Shown: positions 1-11,875, counted from the first letter of the stretch. The stretch: DNA of 64,000 nucleotides from Simmondsia chinensis (GCA_018398585.1 JAGTTD010000010.1:4977501-5041500), one strand, 5' to 3'. Translations and numbers: made by a program. Notes: generated by a model from the letters alone, not told the origin.

Positions 1-510
1 GATCAGGTAACTATATCAAGACGTTACTTTGTCAATTTCTCAATTGGGGACACATATCGAGAAGCAGTTTGGTGTGACGCTGTTACAATGGACGACTATC
101 ACTTGCTATTGGGACGTCCATGGCAATATGATAGGAGCGTCGTCCATGACGGAAGAAAGAACACATATAGCTTTGTCTTTGAGGGGATGAAGATCATCTT
201 GATGCCCAAGAAGGTTGAGGCGCCATGTGTGTCAAGGAACAAAGAACCGGAGCCAGAAGAAAAGGATGTGAGCACCAACGTAGTTGGCGAGGCCATGTTG
301 GCATCACCACCAATAGATGTTTCCCATGGTGAACCTATCTTTGATGAGGCACCACAACTAAACTTATCTTCTCCACCAATATTTAATGAGCCCATCTTTG
401 ACGAGGAGGAGGAATCGGATGAGGTAAGGAGTCAATCAAGGAAGGATTATCCTAAGGCATTGGTGTCTCAAATACAGCCAACAATGGAAGAACAGAACCG
501 GCTAAATTGA
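1..510 (+). pseudogene. Ty3/gypsy polyprotein fragment, protease C-terminal part
   Basis: The frame is open from the first base of the window, so the real start lies to the left. Residues near the start (RRYFVNFSIG, WCDAVTMDDYHLLLGRPWQYDR) match the C-terminal half of the aspartic protease domain of plant Ty3/gypsy polyproteins. There the LLGRPWQYDR block and a following HDGRKNTYSF block precede the reverse transcriptase. Instead of an RT domain, the frame runs into an acidic, proline-rich linker and stops at 508-510. The catalytic DS/TG of the protease would lie outside the window. This is a decayed retroelement, not a host gene. The family call is firm because the GRPWQ motif is very characteristic. 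Confidence 0.85.
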
Positions 511-946
511 GAACCCATACTGGGTGTAGAGACTAATGTGGGGGATGATTACATCAGGCGCCTAATGTGGATGTTACTTCTGATGATCTACATCCGGGTG
601 AGACCGAAAGGTGGGTCGGCTATATTAATGCCAACTAAGGATGGGACTTGGCAGGACTATGACAACAGTGAGACAACACAGGTGACAAGAGTGAGAGAGT
701 TACCGGGAGCTGTGACAGAGGTAAGGACAAGCCCGCAATGGAAGTGTCAAGTATCAATAGCGAAGTTACCGGCTCTGCTCCATCACTGGGTTGAGTTCAC
801 GCCATCTATGTCACCTAAACCGAGCGAACCTTGGCGGGAGTATAATGAGAACAAATTTACCACCGAAATCAACGTACACTGTGAGTATTCTTGTTCTCTA
901 GCAGTACCCTAACAATGGCAAGAAGGATACCAACGGTTCTGCGGCC

Positions 947-1336
947 AATTCGAGGGTGAATTCTCTCGAACCGGGAGAGGATGATGCAGCCCCACCTCCT
1001 TTGGCGTATTGCTTGGCGGCACCGTGGTTTAGGTATGGTTGGCGTTGGCAAGCCAGTGGAGGACGAGGACAGGAGTACAGGGTCAGAAGCGGAGTTGAGT
1101 TGGCGAAGCAAGACAAAGCTACCAAGCATCCAAATATGGCGCATAGCTTGGTTGAGGAAGAAGAACACGAGGACCTTAGTTAGATCTTTCCTGGCGCGAC
1201 CTCATACTTGGCGGTTTATTAGAACCATGTGCTTGACCAATGAAGATTAGAGGCTTGGCGTGACCGAAGTAGCAGAGAAGAACTAGAGGCGAATTCAAGG
1301 ATGAATTCTCTCCAACCAGGAGAGGATGATGCAGCC
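947..1336 (+). repeat. Direct repeat of the gypsy C-terminal motif
   Basis: About 46 bases at 947-991 recur at 1291-1336 with few differences. Both encode NSL(E/Q)PGEDDAA. The 300 bases between them do not look repeated. This suggests two overlapping gypsy remnants or a local duplication inside one element. Confidence 0.7.
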
Positions 1337-1500
1337 GCCATCTCGCGTGTGAAGGATCAACCAAAGAAAGACAAGCTTGGCAAGCACGTGGCTGGAGTGA
1401 ACAAGAAACCAGGCTTAACGGCAATAAAAGGGAAGGCCGTTGTTTCCTTCCCGTCCCTCTTAATCTTCTGCTGCCTCGCTGTATCATCCTCGACTAGGGG

Positions 1501-4235
1501 CCACACTCAATTTACTTCTTATAACGTCATTTCTGATCTTATGTGTTGTAAATATTTCTTATAACATCCTCATATTCGCTATCTTCAACTTTAAATATTT
1601 AAAAATATATTGTAAATATTTAAAAAGTTTGTAAATATTTACAAAAATTAATTAATGTGTTTTAAAAATATTTTTTTTGTAAATTCTACATCACCAAAAA
1701 TTAACGAATGTTAATAGCGTTGCATTAAGATGTAACATTGAAAAATTTTGAAAAATGTAGATGTGATATTGAAAAATTAAAAAAATTAGTTGACATTTTG
1801 AAACCACACCTCAAATTTAGTACATTTTCGAGCCGATTTACATGCATTTACAGCACGTAATTACTCATTACAGGCTAATTCTACAGAACAACTCCATATG
1901 TAAAACTCAGAATTGCCCCTTTAGAATCCGAGGCTGCCCCTGACTGCCGAGATTGGAGTGATTCTGACTCTGGCATTTGTATTCTTGTCCAAAGTACGAA
2001 ATCATCAAGACTTTTTGTGCTATTAACAGTGGGTTTGTAGGTGCTCACATTAGAAATAGGATGAAAGCGCACTCACGGTTTGAATCATTTATGAAGATGG
2101 CAAGGTTCACCAAATTCATAGGGGAAAGGGGAAGAAGAGCAAAAAGAAGAGTTATTAACAAACCGACCCTAGGTGTCCTGGTCATCTGGTCGAAGTATGT
2201 CTCTATTAGTATGTTCGCGTATTACACTAGTGATGAGAAAAACAGACTTCGGAGTGAGCTCGATATCTTGTTTGTAAATCCAGCCTTCCTTATATTCATC
2301 TATGGTTACTCCAACAAGCTCTTGAGTATCGAAGACAAATGGTGTAATCTAAGTGCTGGAGTCAAGGAGAGGCAAGCACTACTAATAAGCTCATGGACTC
2401 CATCTATAGACTGGTTCTCATCCTACTTTTTGTTTCAATTTGTACTGTTCTAATGTCCCCCTTGGTTGTTTATGTACTTCTACTATGGTTCAGGGGCTAT
2501 GATAGGTGTTAATGTATTCATGTTTCTTAGTGTATTGAGTCGTTTGATGCAGCTTTCATGTGTGTTTCTTGTTATTTTACCTTTTCGGCACTACGTGTGC
2601 ACTTTTTTGGGGGAGTCATTTCGTGAGATGCTAATTTTTATTTCGCGAGTTTTCCTTGCTATTTACCCAAAAAAATAATATATGTAATGAAAATCCATTT
2701 GTTTATAAAAAATAACGAAATTGGTTTTTTTTTTTAATAAAAAATAACGAATTTGTTTTTTTTTTTTTTTTCTTTTTATAGTTTTAATAACTTGCAGTTG
2801 CATCACTGAATATACTAATTGGATAATCAAATTGCAGATAATATTAAAAATTTTCCAATTCTTTATAGAGGATTTGTTTTGTTATACTTAGACAACCAGT
2901 AGACTGCCTCTTTTCAAACATTCTAGATACAATCAAGTGTTAACAATCATTTTTGAAGCAATAGTCCTCTTTTCTTTTTTGTTAAAAAAAAAGAAAAAGA
3001 AAAAGGTACAACAGAGAAAAAGAAAAAAAATCCCAACAAATATAAAAACGAAAATGATCATATTCTCGTAGCATTATATCCTTATAATTATCAAGAAAAT
3101 AAAAGAAACAGCGAGGATGAGTAGCATAGGTTGCTAGATGTGCCCTGTCGAGCCCGAAAAGTTTGAGAGTTTCGGTAAGAGTACAGAAGAGTGTGTGTGT
3201 GTCTTGAACTTATGTATCGATACAAAAAAGGAAGACTGTGATGCCAATGGTGACAACGTAGAGCCAAGTATACCCATTCTACAAGGGTTTGAAATTGCGC
3301 CCTTACAGATGTGCATTGCAGGGTTTTAAACTCGTGAAATGTTAGATTTTGTAGCGCAAGTTTTTCTTGCTACTTATCAAAAAAATATCATAAAGAACTC
3401 CTTCTATTTCGACCTATGGTTCTTCCCCTATTTGAAGTTTTTCATGCAAATCTCTGTGTCATTATTTTAGTTTTTTATTTTCTTCTATTTTTCTGTCATA
3501 TCTATTTTTTCTTACCTAAATCGAACCCAATTTTTTGGCTTTTTGTGTCACAAAGTATATGATATGTTTAGCTTGAATTTCAACAAGTTTGAATGTTTTT
3601 GCATCAAAATTCATATTGTCATAAGACAAGCTCAACTCAATTGAGATTGAATCCGAGTTTACTCGAACTCAACTTAGAAAACTTTCTAATGGATGAACTT
3701 TGTGACCTCAAGTTTAGTTTTCCTTATTGTGGCTCGTCTCAGGTCATTAGGCTTAGTTTGCGCTTGAGCTTCGCTCATTCACAATCAAATCTGGCTCATT
3801 TTAATACATCTATGAAAGATTCATAATTAAACTTGAGATTAACTTATTTGACCTCCGAACTTTACAAGATTTATATGAGTCGATAGTTTTGAGTTAAATA
3901 ACAAATCCAAAAATAATAACTGAAGTGTCAACTCGACTCATTTAGGACCTTTTTAGCAAAATGGCATAAGTTTGAAAAATATTTAGCATTTTGACACCAT
4001 TTTAAAAATATTTAGCTAAATGACATACTTTACTATTCACCAACTGTTACACACTATTTGAAAAGGATTACAATAATAAGCCACCCGTTACATGACATCT
4101 AAAACGTCTCGAATGTTGTACAGCACAGTTGCACGACATCTCGGATGTCGTACAAAACCGTTGCATGACATCCCAGGCATCGTGCAACTATGTGGGCTAA
4201 ATTTAATAAATAATATTATCAACATATGAAGTTTA
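1501..4235. other. AT-rich intergenic DNA with two possible LINE-like 3' ends
   Basis: No recognisable gene. Open frames at 1977-2453 and 2466-2678 have no motif I know and no codon-bias signal I can see. The stretches ending at about 2675 and 3392 resemble each other (CGTGA(A/G)ATG..., then TTTTCCTTGCTA or TTTTTCTTGCTA, then an A-rich end). That would fit 3' ends of one 5'-truncated LINE family in plus orientation, but no coding part supports it. Poly(T) and poly(A) tracts lie at about 2724-2775 and 2980-3030. Confidence 0.35.
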
Positions 4236-4330
4236 ACTCTTGCACCTTTAGCCTGATGGTTAGCAAGGTATAATGTGATAGATATAGACGTGGGTTCGAA
4301 TCATCTTGAGGCCACATTTATTATTATCTT
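4236..4330 (+). mobile_element. tRNA-derived SINE head (candidate)
   Basis: The stretch has a box A-like TAGCCTGATGGTTAGCAAGG and, about 40 bases later, a box B-like GGGTTCGAATCAT, followed by a T-rich end near 4330. This order and spacing are those of an internal RNA polymerase III promoter in a tRNA-derived SINE. It cannot be a functional tRNA: no cloverleaf with an anticodon arm is evident and the 3' half is lost. Target duplications were not found. Confidence 0.5.
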
Positions 4331-5479
4331 TTTTTTAACAAATAGAATTGTCACTATACTTTTTTTTTTGGACGAGAATTGTCACTACACATACATACAA
4401 TTAATTACATTTTTCATTATTTGTTGAGCTTATTTTATATACAATATTAAATATTGTTTATGTTAGAAAAAAATAAAAATAAATAATTTTGTTATATGTC
4501 ATGGTCTCACTCATTTTGTTTAAGTATACAAAAAATCACTAATATCTATTATAAATTTTTTTTTTGTATATAAATGACTTCAAATTTTCTTTCAGACCTT
4601 TTTAACTCAATAACTTACATTATATATATTGTATATGTATATTTTTCTATTTATGCATCAATTTTTGTTTAAATTTATTTATAATATTTTTTACCTGTAT
4701 AAAAAATGTATAATATCTCTTTTTTGGGTATAAATGAAAAATTGAGTTAACAAGTCCATTTGTAATGGTAACTTGCATTTAATATAATTATGTTATTAAA
4801 AATTACATCAATAACTTAACCTAAACGTGACCAAAGGACTAAATTGACACAATATAACTTGTAGAGAGACTAAATTGATACAATTAAAAGTACAAGGACT
4901 AAACTAATGCATGTTAAGTGTGGAGATGATTTGTTTTCTGGTAATCGTCATAATCATGGTTGGTTTTATTAGGGCTTGTGCAATGCCATGACTCTTAAAC
5001 TTCCTGCGGTTACAATTGTAAGAGACCTACTTGTAGACACTCTTGGCTGATGTTTTAGAGCGAACAAGAGTATAAAAAAAAAATTGTAATCCTCGGCTAT
5101 ATTAGTGAAATTTGTTGCTTCCCCTCTATAGATGTAGGCTTTAACTGAATCACATAAATTCCGGTGTTCAGTATTTCTCCAATCTCTTTCAATTTCGTGT
5201 TTGTTGTTTCAATTTATGGTTCGATATTTCATAGGTAATCCTAACAATATAATAAAAAAAATACATAAATTTTTAATATAAATAATCCTACATTTTATAG
5301 GGACATATATGTTTTAGGTGTGGGTTTGTAAGGATGGGAAAGGCGGTAGTTGAGCCTCATGTGCGTTGTTGCGGCGACGGGGCCTGCCTATCCCTTTCCC
5401 CTCTTAGGTCCACTGTCTCTTGACTCATCTCTTGGAATGACAATGGAACAGATAAAATTCGTTATTTGTGTATATTTGC
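4331..5479. other. AT-rich intergenic DNA with one MITE-like end
   Basis: No gene seen. At about 4835-4915 the phrase GGACTAAATTGACACAAT and variants recur, ending in AAAGTACAAGGACTAAA. This matches the end of the GGTCCCTGTACTTT-type terminal repeat family found more completely at 19918 and 44659. The partner end was not found here. Confidence 0.4.
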
Positions 5480-6850
5480 TCTATTTGGAGCATATATTAA
5501 TATAAGTGGGATGGATAATAGATACGAGTTTGGTGTCCTCGCCTCGTATTCATCACGGGTATGAGGTGGGTACGGGTATAGTGTTGTATCCGCCCTGCCT
5601 TGGTCCGCCTTGCCTTGTACTCACCATACCTACTCCATTTTGTATTTAATTAACTTTAAAATTAAAATTATGTGTTTAAATTCAATTATCTATATTATTT
5701 TTATCAATGTTATAATTAAAAATACAACAATTACTCTAAAAATAACCCAACTATATGTCAATATATTAAAAAATTACCCAACTCTATTTTCTAACCCAAA
5801 AATAACCTAACTTCAACTTTTTTACCAATAAATAACCGAACTCTATTTTCTAACAAAAAAATAACCTAACTCTAACTTTTCTACCAAAAAAAACTCAATT
5901 CTAACTTTTGTACAAAAAAATAACCAAACTCTAAAATTATTTTAAAAAGGTACTGAATTAATGGCTAAGCATGGCGTGTGGTATGACGCTCTGATAATAT
6001 ATTTTGCTTCTATGTATTTTTAGTTTGACTTAATTTTTTTTTCTCACCTAACCAAACTAAAAATTCGTTTTTTCAATAATTGAGTACAATCCGACAAAAA
6101 GGCAGCATCACGGGGCAAAAAACAAGCAAAACAACCGAGGAATACAACCAAAGAACTAGGGTTACAAATGAGCCGAGCCGAACCATAGCTTGATTGGCTC
6201 GGGTCGGCTCGTTAACTAAATGAGACAAACTCAATATTGGTATGTTTATCTAACCGAGCCGCATATCTGTGCTCACTCAGCTCATTTAGTAAATGAGACT
6301 GTTTACAGAGAACAAGCCAACCAAAAATACATAGAAGAAAAATATACTATTGAAGCATCACAATTCCGTATTTTTTAAATCAAATTTTTAGAGTTGGGTT
6401 ATTTTTAAATTAATTTTAAAATTTAGGTATTTTTTTGTAGAAAAGTTAGAGTTGGGTTATTTTCTGGTAGAAAAGTTAGAGATGAATTTTTTGGTTAGAA
6501 AATAGCGTTGCATTATTTTTTGGTATATTGACTGTTGTTACAAATATAATTGAATTTTTAAAAATGGTATTAAATAATCAATATAGGCCAGTCTGAATGA
6601 TCATTTTGTACCCACATTGGGGCGGGTAATGGATACTCGTTGCATACGTGCGGGTAATGGGGCGGGTATGGGCATAGGTTTGTACCCACCGGGGTGGGTA
6701 TAGGTATCCACTTCGTACTCGTGGCGAGTAATGGGCATGAATTTGGATGGCGGATACGGGCATGGAGAAGCGCCATCCCCCGGGTACCCTCCCCGCCCCG
6801 CCCGGCCCCGCCATCCCCACTCATTCATGGGCTCCACCACCACGTCACTT
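5480..6850. repeat. Large imperfect inverted repeat (fold-back element)
   Basis: The left arm (about 5500-5950) and the right arm (about 6360-6800) are reverse complements of each other, with many small changes. Examples are the repeated ACCCAACTCTATTTTCTAAC and CTCTAACTTTTCTACC blocks on the left against GGTAGAAAAGTTAGAG and GTTAGAAAATAGCG on the right, and the outer GGGTACGGGTA/TACCCGCCCC zones. The spacer of about 400 bases has a GCTCGGGTCGGCTCG segment. The open frames at 6570-6894 only reflect the GC-rich arm. The structure fits a fold-back or long-TIR DNA transposon without coding capacity. Confidence 0.6.
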
Positions 6851-8164
6851 TACTTATTATAACCATAATTGAGGACATCGAGGATATATTATAGTTCTTT
6901 ATAGAGTATAAAGTAGCTCATATTTTTCACGGAGGAAATGAAGCGGCATATGGGGTGGTTGCATTGAGTTTGACTTCGTAAAGCTTAAGGGTCTCTGAGG
7001 AGAGAATTCGTATACAGCTTCTTTGGTAATACAACATTAATCGTAAACTTTCCTAACTTTGATTAGAAAATCTAGCATTTTCCTCACCTCTATACAGAAA
7101 TGTATTTAATTTAGGGTTCGGTTTGCAAATGTCTCGTGCTATATCGTGTTCGTGGTCATGTTATGCAAGGAGCCTTAGCAATGGTGTCGACCTGAACTCA
7201 ACCCGTTTATTAAACAGGTTAGGAGCAATCAACCCTTGCCTAACCCAATTATTAAACCGGTTACCCATTTAATTATATTAGTAATTCTTTTCATTAAATG
7301 TTAGTTTATCAACTTACAAATATGTCAATAATATACCTCATGATTGACACTACTGATAATAACGTGACAAATTTATAATTGTTAGAATAAGCTATCAAAT
7401 TATTACTAAAGGTGATTTAAATTATCTTATGAGGGTTAGACTACTAAAGTCTATATGTAATAACAGTAGTGTACCATTCAAGTGCCTACCGTAACTGTAT
7501 ATATGGGTCAAGCCTGTCAAAAACATGTTAAATGGGTCAAACTCAAATTTAACCCAATTACATATATGGGCAAAACGAGTGAAACCAAATTCAATGCGGC
7601 TTTAAAAACCCTAACCCAAACCTGCTATCTTCTTGTCCTGTTCGTGTTGTGTTATCATATAGTGATTTCTCCGGTCTTAATTTAGGGTAAATAATATATT
7701 AATTTGTGAGGTTTGGTTTATTGAATTTTTAAGTGTACAAATATTGTAAAATAATTTTTTATTCAAAAGTTATATGTATTTAATAAATTAGTCCAAATAA
7801 CGGTTTGTAAAGACCTCTCTTCCAACCCTTCTTCGCTAGCAGCATCATAATATTACGGTTCGTGTGTGAAATTAGTAGAATTGCAAAAGGATAATTGTTT
7901 TACAGGCAAATAACGACAATGAACTAGTTTTTTAAATACATGTAATTTTTAAATTAAAATATTAATTTACAAAATTAATACAGTAAACCCTATAGTACTG
8001 TTATATAACCTACCCTTTAATTTATAACATTAGATTGGATGTTTTAATAATATAAAATAATATTAGATTATTAAATTAATATCCTAAATTACTAAATTAG
8101 GTTTTACGAATTAATAAGCTTATAATTAACATAATTAAATTCATAAACAGAGTGTATGATTTTT
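6851..8164. other. AT-rich intergenic DNA
   Basis: No gene seen. At about 7185-7640 there are repeated phrases of the kind AACCCGTTTATTAAAC and TAACCCAATTATTAAACCGG, a common style of degenerate plant repeat, but I could not define its ends. The rest is AT-rich without recognisable structure. Confidence 0.4.
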
Positions 8165-8732
8165 TGTTAGGTCTATGTCTCAAATTACTTGTTTTAGTTT
8201 TATGGGGTTGCCGTAGGGTCACCAATTGATCGGGAGTGAAGCCCTATCGATCGGGTGATTTAAGAAAATTTTGGTAGTTTTTAGGCAGTTAGAGGGCCGA
8301 TCGATCGGCCCGTTCCGATCGATCGGGCATCCCAGACATGGGTCTATATAAGGGACGTAGGGTTTACGTCATTAGGCATCCAATTAAATAGCGTGAGGTG
8401 CTGCCATTGAGAGAAAAAGAGGTGATTTGTAATTCCTCCAAGATATTCGAGTGCTACGAGAGTTAAGAGAAAGTGATTTGTAATTCTTTCATAGATCTCG
8501 TTCAGAGGAAGTGTCGTTGTAATTCTTCTGTTCAGTATCAATAAAGAATCTCCATCTCCGCCCGTGGTTTTCTCCCCTCTCGATTGAAGAGGGGTTTCCG
8601 CGTAAATATTGTACGTTCTCATTTGTTCTTTCTTTCTCCATATATTTGTTTACTTCTCGTTTGTGTGAGTCATATTATTTGAATCGAATCAAGTTATCAG
8701 GATTCACGCTTCCGCATCAAGATTTCGCTAAC
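8165..8732 (+). repeat. 5' LTR of the deleted copia element
   Basis: 568 bases, TGTTAG...CTAACA. A TATA-like CTATATAAG sits at about 8343-8351, followed by a plausible transcription start zone. The U3 part is rich in palindromic GATCGATCGG units (8228-8330). An antisense open frame at 8344-8622 is only a by-product of the LTR sequence, as shown by its near copy in the other LTR. Confidence 0.88.
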
Positions 8733-8778
8733 AAATTGGTATCAAAGCATATCAGATTTGTTAAGATTCATATCAAAT

Positions 8779-8790
8779 TGGTATCAGAGC
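8779..8790 (+). promoter_or_regulatory. Primer binding site, initiator tRNA-Met type
   Basis: TGGTATCAGAGC is the usual plant copia primer site. A weaker copy (TTGGTATCAAAGC, about 8736-8748) lies directly after the LTR, so the site is duplicated with about 45 bases between copies. Confidence 0.75.
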
Positions 8791-8813
8791 CCTGTTTATT
8801 TCGATTTGGTTAT

Positions 8814-10549
8814 ATGACGTCCACAATTAAGACCGAAGTTGAGAAGTTTGGTGGTCAAGGGAGCTTCAGTTTATGGCAGGTTCGCATTAAGGGCCTCTTG
8901 GCTCAAAATGGCTTGAAGAAAGCTTTAGATAGGAAAGAGAAGAAACTAGAGAATTTGACAGAAGCACAATGGGAGGAGTTAGATGAGAAGGCGCTCACAG
9001 CAATTCAGATGTGTCTTACCGATGACATTTTGATAGAAGTTCTGGAAGTGAAGACTGCTAAGGAGTTGTGGGAGAAATTGCAGGATATGTTCTGTTTCAA
9101 GTCTGTCTCCAACAAACTCGCAGTTAAGCGCCAGTTATTCATGTTTCGTATGTCAGAAGGTACGTCACTTAAAAATCACGTCAATGAATTTAATTCAATT
9201 ATTCAAGATTTGAAAGAATTGGATGATGTTCCTAAGGATGAAGATTAGGCAATGTTGTTGTTATGTTCTCTCTCTACTTCATACAAAGGTTTTGTCAAAA
9301 GCATGATTTATGGTAGTAGACAAACCATATCTGTTGATGAAGTTAAGAGAAACCTACTGAGTAAAGAACGAGTAGATAGAGAATTATCTGATTCTGTTAA
9401 TAACTCAGGTAATGGTTTATTTGTGAGGGAGAGAACTGAGTATGATCATAGTGGAAACAAGTCTAAGTCTAGGTATCAAGACCTAACCTGTAACTACTGT
9501 CATAAGAAAGGGCACATTAAGAAAGAATGTTACAAGCTTAAATGAAAACTTGAAGCAGATAACGGGTCTGACCAGAGATCTATAGTAGCTAGTGTTGTGG
9601 ATGGTGAGAATGAAGATCTTCTGCTGTCTGTGTTTGAACCTCGGTGCAATTTGAAAGATAGTTGGATTTTGGATTTGGGTTGCTCCTATCATGTCTGTCC
9701 CAACTGGGATTGGTTTTCCACGTACGAGTCAGTTCAAGGTGGAGTTGCTTTGATGGGTAATGATATTTCATCAAAGTTTTGGGTATAGGAACAATTCGTT
9801 TTAGGATGTTCGATGGCACTATCAGGGTTCTGAGCGATGTTCGTCATGTTCCTGATTTGAAGAAGAATCTCATCTCTATAGGTACTCTAGAGTCTAAAGG
9901 GTACAGGTGCATAGCTGAAGGTGGAGTTTTGAAGGTCATTAAGGGTGCTTTGACAGTTATGAAAGGCAGAAGGGTAGATACGCTGTATGAGCCTGTCGAT
10001 TCCACAGTTGTTAGATCTGTTGCAGCATCTTCATCATCCTTGTTGTTGACAGAACCAGAGATCACAAATTCAGGATGTTTGAGATTGGATCATTCAGGTG
10101 ATAGGAGTTTGTCTGAGCACAGTATGAGGGGCTTTTTGTGTGATCAGTCTACAGGACTAAAATTATGTGAACAAGGGCTTTATGGGAAGCAGAAAGGTTT
10201 TCGTTTCAAGCAATTCCTGACGAGTAGACGTGTCACATTTGGTAAGTCTTCGTTATTGTCTCCACAGAAGATGTCATAAGTTGTTTTTGATTTAGGTCAG
10301 GTGTGTAAGCCAGAGGGAGTTCAGTTCAGTAACACAGTTCAGCAGCAGGTGGCTGTTTCAGACAATGTGTCAAGAGCCAATTCAGAGACGAAGAAGATTG
10401 GCATTACTGATAACCTCTCAGATATGTTGACTCAGTTTCTACCTAGTAGGAAGTTCAAGCTCCGCTCAGACTCGGTTAGGTTTCGTGTAACCCGTGTGTG
10501 GGGGTTTAGTGGAGAAGGTAGAGGAAATTCTTTTATGTATGTAATTTGA
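8814..10549 (+). pseudogene. copia gag-protease remnant with two internal deletions
   Basis: The start ATG at 8814 lies shortly after the primer site. The first part (VEKFGGQGSFSLWQVRIKGLL onward) is a UBN2-type copia Gag domain. A stop sits at 9246-9248. The zinc knuckle CNYCHKKGHIKKEC (CX2CX4HX4C) follows near 9500-9535, and another stop is at 9543-9545. The protease reads [13 protein letters not shown]: the catalytic DSG is DLG here. After a frameshift near 9779, the pre-integrase zone (LRLDHSGDRSLSE) runs within a few residues into a RRVTFGKSSLLSP block that normally follows the integrase. It then runs into ITDNLSDMLTQFLP, which resembles the end of the copia RNase H region. Thus two separate deletions removed the integrase core and the RT/RNase H. 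Confidence 0.8.
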
Positions 10550-10564
10550 GCCAAGGTGGATATT

Positions 10565-11154
10565 TGTTAGATTTATGTCTTAAATTACTTGTTTTAGTTT
10601 TATGGGGTTGCCCTAGGGTCACCGATCGATCGGGAGTGAAGCCCGATCGATCGGATGATTTAAGGAAATTTTGGTATTTTTTAGGCAATTAGAGTGCCGA
10701 TCAATCGGCCCGTTCCGATCTATCGGGGTTTCGATCAATCGGGCCCTCCCAGACACGGGTTTATATAAGGGACGTAGGGTTTACGTCATTAGGCATCCAA
10801 TTAAAGAGCGTGAGGCGCCGCCATTGAGAGAAAAAGAGGTGATTTATAATTCCTCCAAGATATTCGAGTGCTACGAGAGTTAAGAGAAAGTGATTTGCAA
10901 TTTTTTCATAGATCTCGTTCAGAGGAAGTGTTGTTGTAATTCTTCCGTTTAGTATCAATAAAGAATCTCCATCTCCGCCCGTAGTTTTCTCCCCTCTCGA
11001 TTGAAGAGGGGCTTCCATACAAATATTGTGTGTTCTCATTTGTTCTTTCTTTCTTTCTCAATATATTTGTTTACTTCTCATTTGTGTAAGTCATATTATT
11101 TGAATCAAATTAAGTTATCAGGATTCAAGCTTCCGCACCAAGATTTTCCTAACA
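10565..11154 (+). repeat. 3' LTR of the deleted copia element
   Basis: 590 bases, TGTTAG...CTAACA, clearly the same LTR as 8165-8732. It has an extra GATCAATCGG-type unit near 10725-10745. TATA-like TTATATAAG lies near 10763. The antisense open frame 10761-11039 is the counterpart of the one in the 5' LTR. Confidence 0.88.
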
Positions 11155-11183
11155 AATTGGTCTCAGAACATATCAGTTTGTTC

Positions 11184-11875
11184 CAGTTTTTTTGCACATT
11201 TTTTCCCCCCTTCGCTCCCCTCCGTTCTTGCAGCTCCAATACGTTCCCTATGTGCTCTTCCTATACCATGACCATAGAGGTGGCCAATGGGCCCACCTAC
11301 ATTTACTCACGAGTTAGCGTTTGTTATCTGTCCATACTATCGGGTCAATACCATGAAAATCTATGAGCAGATAGGTTGAGTCGACTTATATTCAGGAGAA
11401 AAAATTTTATGTATCTAATTATGCCACAGGCACCATAGCATATCAAGTAGACCCAGCTCAAAATATAAAAAATGACTTGTGATCCAACATGATACCATAG
11501 ACTAGTCAACATGAGAATCTCAATAGGATTGTCTCAAAATAAAGTTTGGGTTGACTCATGTCATAGATCGATCTGAACCATTGGCCACATAAACTTACAT
11601 GTTCTTGAGTGAACTCCTACGGATTTTAGAGTGTTGTTAATTTCATGACAAAAATATTATTGTCAGAGCAATGTTATTTTTAAGCCCTCTAACAAATAGA
11701 AAAAGAGGAATTTGGTGGAAAAAAGATAATAATGCTAAAGACGATGATAATCTTCTGACTCTGGAACGTGCGTGGGAGCTTGGGAAAAAGATGGGTTGAG
11801 ATTAGATGGTGATGGTGATCGTGGATTGCATTGATAGATTAGGGGCTTGGCCAACCTGTTCTAAAAAAAAGGAAA
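11184..11875. other. Intergenic DNA without recognised features
   Basis: The first 30 bases after the 3' LTR (11155-11183) still resemble the copia primer-site region. Beyond that I see no gene or repeat I can name. Confidence 0.4.

Larger units (their letters stand above)
1..1500 (+). mobile_element. Degenerate Ty3/gypsy LTR retrotransposon remnant
   Basis: The protease fragment (1-510) is followed by broken reading frames and then by a sequence encoding NSLEPGEDDAA at about 960-991. A NSL-x-PGEDD type ending is typical of the extreme C-terminus of plant Ty3/gypsy polyproteins. The RT, RNase H and integrase regions are missing between them, so the element has a large internal deletion. The same tail motif recurs at 1291-1336. 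No LTR or target duplication could be defined. The right edge is approximate. Confidence 0.7.
8165..11154 (+). mobile_element. Internally deleted Ty1/copia retrotransposon with two LTRs
   Basis: Two LTRs (8165-8732 and 10565-11154) each begin TGTTAG and end CTAACA. They flank a short internal region of 1832 bases. A primer binding site TGGTATCAGAGC (initiator tRNA-Met type) lies at 8779-8790 and a purine-rich AAGGTGGA at 10553-10560, just before the 3' LTR. The interior keeps gag, a protease remnant and part of the pre-integrase zone. It has lost the integrase core, reverse transcriptase and RNase H. No target duplication is visible. The 3' LTR is followed by primer-site-like DNA, as described in the findings. 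It could only have moved with proteins supplied by another element. Confidence 0.85.

Noticed and set aside
1977..2453. 158-residue hypothetical protein
   Set aside because: No known motif, and the right end is followed by UTR-like T-rich DNA. It is probably an accidental frame or LINE 3' part.
4236..4310. Functional tRNA gene
   Set aside because: Box A and box B-like words are present, but no acceptor stem or anticodon arm can be folded.
8344..8622. Antisense protein-coding gene (92 residues)
   Set aside because: It lies wholly within an LTR and has a matching shadow at 10761-11039 in the other LTR.
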